From an uncultured Desulfarculaceae bacterium (GTDB taxonomy: Bacteria; Desulfobacterota; Desulfarculia; Desulfarculales; Desulfarculaceae): DNA of 12,613 nt. The DNA is taken from NCBI GenBank assembly GCA_937908275.1, contig CALERA010000276.1, forward strand, positions 1 through 12,613. Direction: 5' to 3'. The notes under the pieces were generated by a model. The model was given only the letters and a program-made list of their open reading frames with translations, ran no database searches and had not been told where the DNA came from. Shown one piece after another: positions 6,766 to 12,613 of this stretch. Within the stretch, counting starts at the first letter, position 1; every line of letters begins with the position of its first letter. A program made the translations under genes and the position numbers.

Positions 6766-7530
6766 ATGACCAGCCCTGCCGCCATCATCGAGCTGCGCGA
6801 GGTGCACAAGTCCTTCGGGACCCAGAAGGTCCTGGACGGCCTGAGCCTCAAGGTGCCCCGGGGCCAGACCACGGTGATCATCGGCCGCTCGGGCGGGGGC
6901 AAGAGCGTCATCCTCAAGCACATGATCGGCCTGATCAAACCCGACCAGGGCCAGGTGCTGGTGGACGGTCAGGACATCCGGCCCCTGGACGACCGCGAGA
7001 TCAACGAGTTGCGCAAGCGCTTCGGCATGCTCTTCCAGGACGCGGCCCTGTTCGATTCCATGACCGTCTTCGAGAACGTGGCCTTTCCCCTGCGCGAGCA
7101 CAGCCGTTTCAACGAGAAGAAAATCCGCGAGGTGGTGGAGGAGAAGCTGGGCCTGGTGGGCCTGACCGGCCACGGCGAGAAGATGCCCAGCCAGCTCAGC
7201 GGCGGCATGCGCAAACGGGCCGGCCTGGCCCGGGCCATCGCCCTGGAGCCGGAGATCATCCTCTTCGACGAGCCCACCACCGGCCTGGACCCCCTGATGA
7301 CCGACGCCATCAATCGCCTGATCCAGAACACCCAGGAGAAGCTCGGCATCACGGCGGTGGTCATCAGTCATGACCTGCAGGGGGCCTACCAGGTGGCCCA
7401 CCAGATAGCCATGCTCTACCAGGGACGGATCATCGCCGCCGGGTCGCCACAGGAGATCCGCGACAGCGACGACGCGGTGGTGCAGCAGTTCATCCACGGC
7501 CGGGCCGAGGGACCCATCGAGGTGCTTTAA
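6766..7530 (+). CDS. mlaF: MlaF-family ABC transporter ATP-binding protein
   Basis: 254 residues with every ATPase motif: Walker A GRSGGGKS (40-47), Q-loop Q91, signature LSGGM (144-148), Walker B IILFDE (164-169) and switch histidine H202. The E. coli-type Walker A has KT where this has KS, which is acceptable for nucleotide binding. MlaF dimerises under MlaE on the cytoplasmic face and powers lipid transfer to or from MlaD. It starts 2 bp after the mlaE stop, so the two are surely co-transcribed and probably translated at matched levels. The C-terminus (GRAEGPIEVL) is short. It lacks the longer tail that contacts a neighbouring MlaF in E. coli, as far as I can judge by eye. Confidence 0.95.
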   Translation: MTSPAAIIELREVHKSFGTQKVLDGLSLKVPRGQTTVIIGRSGGGKSVILKHMIGLIKPDQGQVLVDGQDIRPLDDREINELRKRFGMLFQDAALFDSMTVFENVAFPLREHSRFNEKKIREVVEEKLGLVGLTGHGEKMPSQLSGGMRKRAGLARAIALEPEIILFDEPTTGLDPLMTDAINRLIQNTQEKLGITAVVISHDLQGAYQVAHQIAMLYQGRIIAAGSPQEIRDSDDAVVQQFIHGRAEGPIEVL

Positions 7531-7531
7531 A

Positions 7532-7554
7532 CCGGCGGCGGCCGATTTTTGTTT
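7532..7554 (+). terminator. Weak terminator-like hairpin between mlaF and mlaD
   Basis: Starting two bases after the mlaF stop, CGGC and GCCG form a 4-bp stem with a 4-base loop, followed by ATTTTTGTTTT. The stem is too short for strong termination. It could be a partial attenuator that lowers mlaD relative to mlaEF, or a degenerate terminator. A TATACT box follows at 7555-7560 without a recognisable -35. A second hairpin, CGGGGC/GCCCCG (7573-7590), lies in the 92-bp gap and lacks a U tract. Confidence 0.3.
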
Positions 7555-7622
7555 TATACTGGCGCTAGGCTGCGGGGCGGGGTTGCCCCGGCCCAGGCCG
7601 CCAGGGGCGGGACGGAGCGATC

Positions 7623-9125
7623 ATGGCGGGATTTTCCACCGAGGCCAAAGTAGGCGCGTTCGTGATGGTGGGGCTTTTGATCCTCACCTACATGACCATC
7701 CGCTTGGGCAAGCTCCACTTCGGCGAGCCCGAGGGCTACCGGGTCTGGGGGGTCTTCGACACCGCCACCGGTTTGAAGAAGAACGCCCCGGTGGAGATGG
7801 CCGGCATCCAGATCGGCGTGGTGGACCGCATCGAGCTGGACCAGGGCCAGGCCCGCATCACCCTGCGCATCGATCCCCGGGTCAAGCTGCCGGCCGACAG
7901 CGCGGCCTACATCCGCACCCGGGGGGTGCTGGGCGACAAGTACGTGGCCGTGGAGTCCGGCAGCCCCGGCGCGCCGATCCTCCAGGACGGCGAGCAACTG
8001 GCCAAGGCCCGGGTGCCCACCGACCTGGATCAGGTCATGGCCCGCATCGGCACCATCGCCGACGACATCAAGGACATCACCGCCTCGCTCAAGGTGAGCA
8101 TCGCCTCGCCCGAAAGCCAGCAGAACATCGCCGACAGCCTGAACAACATCAAGGAGTTGACCGCCACCCTCAAGGTGGTGGTGTCCGACAACCAGGAGCG
8201 GCTGAACCGGGTGGTGGTGAACCTGGACCGCTTCGCCGGCGACATGAGCCAGATCAGCGGCGACAACAAGAAGGCCCTGACCGAGACCATCCAGAACTTC
8301 CAGGTGGTCAGCGCCCAGTTGAGCCGCACCATCGGGGGGCTGACCTCGGTGGTGGAGAAGATCGACAAGGGCCAGGGCAGCATCGGGGCCCTGGTCAACG
8401 AGCGCCAGACCGTGGACGAGCTGAACTCCACCCTGGGCTCGCTCAAGGAGATCACCAAGAAGATCGACCAGGGCAAGGGCAGCCTGGGCAAGCTGGTCAA
8501 CGACGACACCACCGTCACCCGCCTGGACGACGCCCTGACCAGCATCAACGACTACCTGGGCCGGGCCGACGCCTGGCGGGTCTACGTGGACTATCGCGGC
8601 GAGTATCTCTTCGGCGAGTCCTCCCTGCGCAGCACCCTGAACGTGAAGCTGCAACCCAAGGCCGACAAGTTCTACCTGCTCGGCATCGTCGACGACCCGG
8701 TGGGCCGGCGCACCGACAAGGAGACCACCACCACCGTCACCCAGAACGGCCAGACCTATCAGCGCACCGAGAAGGTCACCACCATCGACAAGGACGACCT
8801 GAAGTTCAACGCCCAGATCGGCAAGCGCTTCTATGACGTGACCGCCCGGGCCGGCATCTTCTCCTCGCGCGGCGGCGTGGGTCTGGACTACCATATGTTC
8901 CGCGACGCCATGAAGCTGACCCTGGAGGCCTACGACTTCCGCCAGGAGGAGAACCCCCACCTGAAGTTCGCGGTGGACTACAGCTTCTGGAAATACTTCT
9001 ACCTGACCGGCGGCGTGGACGACTTCATGAGCGACCAGGACCACTCCACCTTCTTCCTGGGCGCCGGCGTGACCTTCTACGACGACGACCTGAAGTTCCT
9101 GCTCACCAGCGCGCCCATGCCATGA
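7623..9125 (+). CDS. mlaD: MlaD-like MCE protein with long helical region and C-terminal beta-barrel-like domain
   Basis: 500 residues, against about 183 for E. coli MlaD. In order: one inner-membrane anchor (about 10-27); a single MCE domain (about 38-115, with GLKKNAPVEMAGIQIG at 50-65 and GDKYVAVE at 104-111); a long, mostly helical segment (about 132-312) containing two copies of KID-x-GxGS-x-G-x-LVN (246-259 and 279-293); then about 185 residues (316-500) of alternating polar and aromatic or hydrophobic strands such as WRVYVDYRGEYLF, KLTLEAYDF, LKFAVDYSF and TFFLGAGVTFY, as in outer-membrane barrels. A helix of about 180 residues could span the periplasm. I infer an inner-to-outer membrane lipid bridge like that reported for Veillonella MlaD. 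The ATG at 7623 has GGAG five bases before it. The TGA overlaps an unused ATG of the next frame. Confidence 0.92.
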   Translation: MAGFSTEAKVGAFVMVGLLILTYMTIRLGKLHFGEPEGYRVWGVFDTATGLKKNAPVEMAGIQIGVVDRIELDQGQARITLRIDPRVKLPADSAAYIRTRGVLGDKYVAVESGSPGAPILQDGEQLAKARVPTDLDQVMARIGTIADDIKDITASLKVSIASPESQQNIADSLNNIKELTATLKVVVSDNQERLNRVVVNLDRFAGDMSQISGDNKKALTETIQNFQVVSAQLSRTIGGLTSVVEKIDKGQGSIGALVNERQTVDELNSTLGSLKEITKKIDQGKGSLGKLVNDDTTVTRLDDALTSINDYLGRADAWRVYVDYRGEYLFGESSLRSTLNVKLQPKADKFYLLGIVDDPVGRRTDKETTTTVTQNGQTYQRTEKVTTIDKDDLKFNAQIGKRFYDVTARAGIFSSRGGVGLDYHMFRDAMKLTLEAYDFRQEENPHLKFAVDYSFWKYFYLTGGVDDFMSDQDHSTFFLGAGVTFYDDDLKFLLTSAPMP

Positions 9126-9127
9126 TT

Positions 9128-9133
9128 GGAGGA
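9128..9133 (+). promoter_or_regulatory. Ribosome binding site that sets the uspA start
   Basis: GGAGGA lies six bases before the ATG at 9140. The earlier in-frame ATG at 9122, which overlaps the mlaD stop, would put this site inside the coding region and has nothing comparable before it. The later ATG is therefore preferred. Confidence 0.85.
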
Positions 9134-9139
9134 CCGGAC

Positions 9140-9601
9140 ATGTCCTTCCGGCACATCGCGGTGGCCAGCGACTTTTCCGAGGGCGCCGACGCGGCCTTCA
9201 GCCTGGGCCGCGACCTGGCCCGGCAGCACGGCGCGCGCCTGAGCGTGGTCCACGTCATCCCGCCCCTGATCACCCCCAGCCCCCTGCTGGACGACCTGGT
9301 GGTGGGCGAGCTGGACCTGCGCCTGCGCGAGAACCTGAGCGACAACGCCGACAAGGAGATTGCCCGGCGCTACCTGGCCCAGGCCGAGGGGCTGATGGCC
9401 CAGGCCGTGGTGCTGGAGGGCGACCCCACCAACGAACTTATGGATTGGGTGGCCCAGCAGGGAGTGGACCTCCTGGTGGTGGGCTCCACCGGGCTCTCGG
9501 GCCTGGCCGAGGTCTTCTTCGGCTCGGTGGCGGCCCGGGCGGTGCGCCGCGCGCCCTGTTCGGTGCTGGTGGCCCGCCGCCGCCAGCCGGCCGCGCCCTA
9601 G
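9140..9601 (+). CDS. Universal stress protein, UspA family, ATP-binding type
   Basis: 153 residues, a single Usp domain of normal size. It opens with FRHIAVASDFSEGADAAF, the usual first strand and loop with an aspartate at 11. It ends with the ATP-binding signature G-x2-G-x9-G-S: G115, G118, G128 and S129 in VVGSTGLSGLAEVFFGS. This places it with the nucleotide-binding (FK/UspF-like) group rather than the non-binding UspA group. Such proteins help survival under starvation or membrane and energy stress, with poorly defined direct targets. It starts 14 bp after mlaD on the same strand, so it is likely co-expressed with the lipid transporter. A functional link to envelope stress is only suggested by position. 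Confidence 0.92.
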   Translation: MSFRHIAVASDFSEGADAAFSLGRDLARQHGARLSVVHVIPPLITPSPLLDDLVVGELDLRLRENLSDNADKEIARRYLAQAEGLMAQAVVLEGDPTNELMDWVAQQGVDLLVVGSTGLSGLAEVFFGSVAARAVRRAPCSVLVARRRQPAAP

Positions 9602-9644
9602 ACCAAGATTTCTCCTCTTGCCCCGCCCTTAAGTAGCTGATGTC

Positions 9645-10760
9645 ATGAGCAACATTAAAGAATTTTGGCAGCAGGCGGCCGGAGAAATGGCTCGGGGCCG
9701 CTCCCTGTGCCTGGCCACCATCGTGCGCCAGAGCGGATCGGCCCCCCGGCCCCTGGGCACTGTCTTCGCGGTGGATCGCTGGGGCGGCATCATCGGCTCC
9801 ATCGGCGGCGGCCGCCTGGAGGCCGAGGTCATGGCCGCGGCGGCCCGGGTCCTGGACCGGGGGCGCACCGCCTTCATGGACTTCAGCCTCACCGGGCGCG
9901 AGGCGGCGGAGCTGGAGATGATCTGCGGCGGCACGGTGCAGGTCTTTCTGGAGCCCCTGGCCGCCGACGACCCCGCCGCCCTGGCCCTGGTCCAGGCCCT
10001 GGCCCAGGAGGACGGGCGGCATCAGGGCCTGCTCTGGACCCGCCTGGACCCCGACGCCCGGGGCGCGGTGGCCGGGCGCAAGGGCTTTTGGCGGCGCGGC
10101 CAGGACTCACGGGCGGGCCTGCCGGGCGCGGCCTGGGAGCCGGTGTTGAGCCTGGCCCTGGACCAGGGATCGGCCGGGGTTTTCCAGGTGGACGGCCAAC
10201 CGGACGTCTTATTTTTGCAGCCCCTGGTTGGCCAACCGGTGGTATATTTATGTGGTGGAGGCCACATCTCCTTGTACCTGGCGCCGCTGGTCAAGTTGGT
10301 GGGTTTCGGGCTGGTGGTGGTGGAGGACCGCCCCGAATTCTGCAACCCCGAGCGCTTTCCCCAGGCGGACCGCCTCTTGGTGCGCCCCCCCCACGAGACC
10401 CTGGACGGCCTGGAGCTGGGCCCCCAGGCCTACGTGGTCATCGTCACCCGGGGCCATCTCAACGACAAGGAGGTCCTGGCCCAGGCCCTGGCCCGGCCCT
10501 CGGCCTACCTGGGCATGATCGGCTCGCGCCGCAAGCGGGCCCTGATCTACCAGGCGCTGCTGGATGAGGGCTTCAGCCGGGCCGATCTGGAGCGGGTGCA
10601 CGCGCCCATCGGCCTGGACATCGGCGCCGACACCCCGGCCGAGATCGCCATCAGCATCGCGGCCGAGTTGATCGCGGTGCGCGCCGGCCTCAAGCGGGCC
10701 GGCGGGTTTCTGGCTCAACAAACCCCACTTTGGGAGAGGAAGACATGTCCCGCCGGTTAG
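9645..10760 (+). CDS. XdhC/CoxI-family molybdoenzyme maturation protein
   Basis: 371 residues with the two-domain family layout. The N-terminal XdhC_CoxI domain shows GSAPRPLGT (31-39), GSIGGGRLEAEV (51-62) and MICGGTVQVFLEP (92-104), with C94 in the position tied to cofactor handling. A linker of about 140-195 leads to a Rossmann domain with VVYLCGGGHIS (199-209), VVVEDRPEF (224-232), TRGHLNDKEVL (268-278), YLGMIGSRRK (288-297) and IGLDIGADTPAEIAISIAAELIA (322-344). XdhC proteins bind molybdenum cofactor, help sulfurate it and insert it into xanthine-dehydrogenase-type hydroxylases. No such hydroxylase is in the window, so its client is elsewhere. The start ATG at 9645 has only a weak AAG-type site. 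Its last 16 bp overlap the next gene. Assignment to the family is firm. Confidence 0.92.
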   Translation: MSNIKEFWQQAAGEMARGRSLCLATIVRQSGSAPRPLGTVFAVDRWGGIIGSIGGGRLEAEVMAAAARVLDRGRTAFMDFSLTGREAAELEMICGGTVQVFLEPLAADDPAALALVQALAQEDGRHQGLLWTRLDPDARGAVAGRKGFWRRGQDSRAGLPGAAWEPVLSLALDQGSAGVFQVDGQPDVLFLQPLVGQPVVYLCGGGHISLYLAPLVKLVGFGLVVVEDRPEFCNPERFPQADRLLVRPPHETLDGLELGPQAYVVIVTRGHLNDKEVLAQALARPSAYLGMIGSRRKRALIYQALLDEGFSRADLERVHAPIGLDIGADTPAEIAISIAAELIAVRAGLKRAGGFLAQQTPLWERKTCPAG

Positions 10761-11182
10761 GCATGTTGGCGTTGGCTTTCGCCATGATCTGGGCGGCCGG
10801 TTGCGCGGCCAGTGCCAAGGACCAAATGGCCAAGCTGCAGGTCGGCATGAAACAGCCCCAGGTCGAAAAGGTCCTGGGCAAGCCCGAGGAAGTGAAACAG
10901 GTCAAGTTCAAGGGGCATGACGACTACTACGAGGTCTGGCAGTACAACATGGTGCCTGACACCCCGCTGTGTCCCAGCGAGGCCATTCCCCGCTTCATCA
11001 CCGGCGTGGCCACCCTGGGGCTGGCGGAGATCGCCTGGACCAACGCCCAGGCCTCGGCCCACTGGATCTACTTCCTGGACGGCGAATTGGTCTACACCTC
11101 GGCGGCCTTTGACTGCCTGAACGGCGAGTTCTGTCAGGTCCGCCGCTCCCCGGCGCGCCAGCACAGCCGCCTGATGCCCTAG
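10745..11182 (+). CDS. Small lipoprotein with BamE/SmpA/OmlA-like domain
   Basis: 145 residues. A lipoprotein signal is clear: MSRR, a hydrophobic run, then the lipobox AAGC with C20 as the acylated cysteine; the following AASAKDQ carries no aspartate at +2, so outer-membrane sorting is expected. Residues 28-70 (MAKLQVGMKQPQVEKVLGKPEEV, then DYYEVWQY) match the SmpA/OmlA pattern of a helix pair with LG-P before a beta sheet. A middle stretch (81-100) is moderately hydrophobic, and the end (HWIYFLDGELVYTS) resembles the final BamE-type strands. C76, C124 and C130 remain after processing and could form a disulfide. The ATG at 10745 follows GAGGA by four bases; a TTG at 10730 is less likely. It overlaps xdhC by 16 bp. 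Exact role unknown; BamE itself or a stand-alone OmlA-like lipoprotein are both possible. Confidence 0.8.
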   Translation: MSRRLGMLALAFAMIWAAGCAASAKDQMAKLQVGMKQPQVEKVLGKPEEVKQVKFKGHDDYYEVWQYNMVPDTPLCPSEAIPRFITGVATLGLAEIAWTNAQASAHWIYFLDGELVYTSAAFDCLNGEFCQVRRSPARQHSRLMP

Positions 11183-11189
11183 CCCGGGG

Positions 11190-11218
11190 TTGTCGGCACG
11201 GGGGACGGAAGGTATATT
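11190..11218 (+). promoter_or_regulatory. Candidate leaderless or short-leader promoter of the rhlB-like gene
   Basis: TTGTCG (11190-11195), a 17-bp spacer and TATATT (11213-11218) give 4/6 and 5/6 matches. Only eight bases, GCTTCGGT, separate the -10 from the ATG at 11227, so transcription would begin at or within two bases of the ATG. The only purine-rich tract, GGAAGG, lies upstream of this start. The same TATATTGC word precedes the radical SAM gene in the same arrangement. Confidence 0.4.
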
Positions 11219-11226
11219 GCTTCGGT

Positions 11227-12588
11227 ATGAATGACATAATCAACACCGACACCCCTGCGGCCCCGGCGGCGGATTCATCGGCCCCCTTGGCGTCGGGCAA
11301 GCCCTTCGCCGAGTTCGACCTGCCCGAGCCCCTCTTGCGGGGGCTCCAGGAAGCGGGCTACTTCTTCTGCACTCCCATCCAGGAGCAGGCCATTCCCCTG
11401 GGTCTCGCCGGCCGCGACGTGGCCGGCGAGGCCCAGACCGGCACCGGCAAGACGGCCGCCTTCCTGGTGCCCATCCTGGCCCACCTGGTGCGCGACACCG
11501 CGCGCCAGCCCGGCCAGCCGGCCTGCCTGATCATCGCCCCCACCCGCGAGCTGGCGGTCCAGATCCACAGCGACGCCGAGGCCATCGGCAAGTACTGCGA
11601 CCTCAAGGTGGCGGCCATCTTCGGCGGCGTGGACTACGGCAAGCAGGCCCGCACCCTGCGCGAGGGCGTGGACATCGTGGTGGGCACCCCGGGCCGGCTG
11701 ATCGACTACATGAAGCAGCGGGTCTTGAACCCCAAGGACATGCGCTTCCTGGTCATCGACGAGGCCGACCGCCTGTTCGACATGGGCTTCGTGGCCGACC
11801 TGCGCTGGATCCTGCGTCGGCTGCCCCCCTATCACCAGCGCCAGTCCATGCTCTTCTCCGCCACCCTGAATTACCGGGTGCTGGAGCTGACCTACGAGTA
11901 CATGAACCTGCCCCAGAAGGTGGCGGTGGTCACCGAGCGCCGCACCGTGGACCAGGTGACCCAGGAGCTCTACCACTGCTCCAAGTCCGAAAAGCTCAAC
12001 CTGCTCCTGGGCATCCTGCAGCGCGAGGACTGGACCCGGGTGATGATCTTCGTCAACACCCGCTACGCGGTGGACTGGCTGACCCACAAGCTGCAGGGCA
12101 ACGGCCTGCCGGCCGAGGGCATCAGCGGCAGCCTGGACCAGCGCAAGCGCCTGCAGCTCATGGAGCGGTTCAAGAACAACGAGCTGAAGATCCTGGTGGC
12201 CACCAACGTGGCCGCCCGGGGCCTGCACATCGACGAGGTCAGCCACGTCATCAACTTCGACGTGCCGGCCGACCCCGAGGACTACGTGCACCGGGTGGGG
12301 CGCACGGCCCGGGCCGGGGCGGTGGGCAAGGCCATCACCCTGTGCTGCGACGAGTACGCCACCCACCTGCCCTACGTGGAGCAGTACCTGGGCGACAAGA
12401 TCCCGGTCTGCTGGGCCGAGGACGACTGGTTCAAGGAGGACCTGGCCGGTCCCTACCGCCCCATCCGCCGGCGCCAGCCCTTGCCGCCCCGGCACGAGGA
12501 GCCCCGCGACCGGCCCCCCCGCCAGCGCCGCCCCCGGGGCGAGCGCCGCCCGGCCGAGAGCCCCGCGTCCGAAGCCGCCCCGGTGGAG
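11227..12588 (+). CDS. rhlB: DEAD-box ATP-dependent RNA helicase, RhlB-like, 3' end missing (partial)
   Basis: 454 codons are visible without a stop before adapter begins. Helicase motifs are in order: Q motif FCTPIQEQAIP (47-57), I AQTGTGKT (69-76), Ia PTRELA (105-110), Ib TPGR (154-157), II DEAD (178-181), III SAT (211-213), IV MIFVNTR (273-279), V VATNVAARGLHID (324-336) and VI HRVGRTARAG (355-364). FSATLNYRVLELTYEYMN and CCDEYATHLPYVEQYLGDKIPV closely resemble RhlB, the helicase of the RNA degradosome. RhlB unwinds structured RNA for decay. The tail (about 413-454) is rich in Arg and Pro, probably a disordered RNA- or RNase E-binding extension. The residues before the Q motif include an Ala/Pro-rich leader. 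No Shine-Dalgarno precedes the ATG. The native end is not far beyond 12588, given the usual 420-500 residue length. Confidence 0.92.
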
Positions 12589-12613
12589 AGATCGGAAGAG
12601 CACACGTCTGAAC
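12589..12613 (+). other. Illumina adapter read-through at contig end (not biological)
   Basis: These 25 bases begin agatcggaagagcac and are the standard TruSeq adapter. They are the exact reverse complement of bases 30-54, so the contig carries the same adapter facing inward at both ends. The helicase reading frame continues open through them only by accident. Confidence 0.98.

Noticed and set aside
7554..9044. 496-codon minus-strand open frame opposite mlaD
   Set aside because: It mirrors the strong GC3 bias of mlaD; the composition is repetitive (Val, Leu, Gly, His, Asp) with no domain, while the plus strand carries a clear MCE protein.
9122..9125. ATGA overlap as the real start of the universal stress gene
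   Set aside because: The GGAGGA site lies 3' of this ATG and six bases before the ATG at 9140, which also matches the usual family N-terminus.
30..12613. Perfect 25-bp inverted repeats at the window ends, as in transposon or linear-plasmid termini
   Set aside because: Both copies are Illumina TruSeq adapter sequence; this is library artefact.

Overview
This is a very GC-rich (roughly two-thirds G+C by eye) bacterial contig from a shotgun assembly. Both ends are sequencing adapter: bases 1-54 are an Illumina P7/TruSeq index adapter and 12589-12613 the start of its reverse complement. The biological insert is therefore about 55-12588, and the genes at both ends are cut artificially. Gene content fits an anaerobic diderm such as a high-GC Desulfobacterota: a short-form ThiC, a ThiD-ThiN fusion instead of ThiE, a B12-type radical SAM protein, an XdhC-type molybdoenzyme chaperone and an mlaEFD lipid transporter. 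The taxonomic call is inference.

Layout. Leftward from about 5840, a sigma70-like promoter reads into a complete TPP riboswitch (5731-5833) with an intrinsic terminator (5655-5686). It then reads thiDN, thiC, a mannosyl-3-phosphoglycerate-phosphatase-family HAD gene and birA. These four are joined by gaps of 6 and 5 bp and a 4-bp overlap, so they look like one TPP-controlled vitamin operon. Beyond birA, the truncated B12-binding/radical SAM gene (55-1074) has its own candidate promoter, placed so that its mRNA would be leaderless.

Rightward from about 5900, a near-consensus promoter drives mlaE and mlaF, then mlaD after 92 bp, then uspA, xdhC, a BamE-like lipoprotein and a truncated rhlB-like DEAD-box helicase with its own candidate leaderless promoter. 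MlaD is 500 residues long. It has an inner-membrane anchor, one MCE domain, a long helical segment and a C-terminal region of amphipathic strands that looks like an outer-membrane beta-barrel. No mlaA, mlaB or mlaC lies nearby. Together this suggests a minimal trans-envelope Mla bridge rather than the E. coli type with a soluble shuttle.

The two most informative features are this MlaD architecture and the TPP switch. In the switch, the 3' strand of aptamer helix P1 is exactly complementary (7 nt) to the terminator loop and arm, giving an explicit antiterminator. There are no RNA genes, CRISPR arrays or insertion sequences. The only gene-free stretch over 300 bp (5603-5986) is filled by the riboswitch, terminator and divergent promoters.
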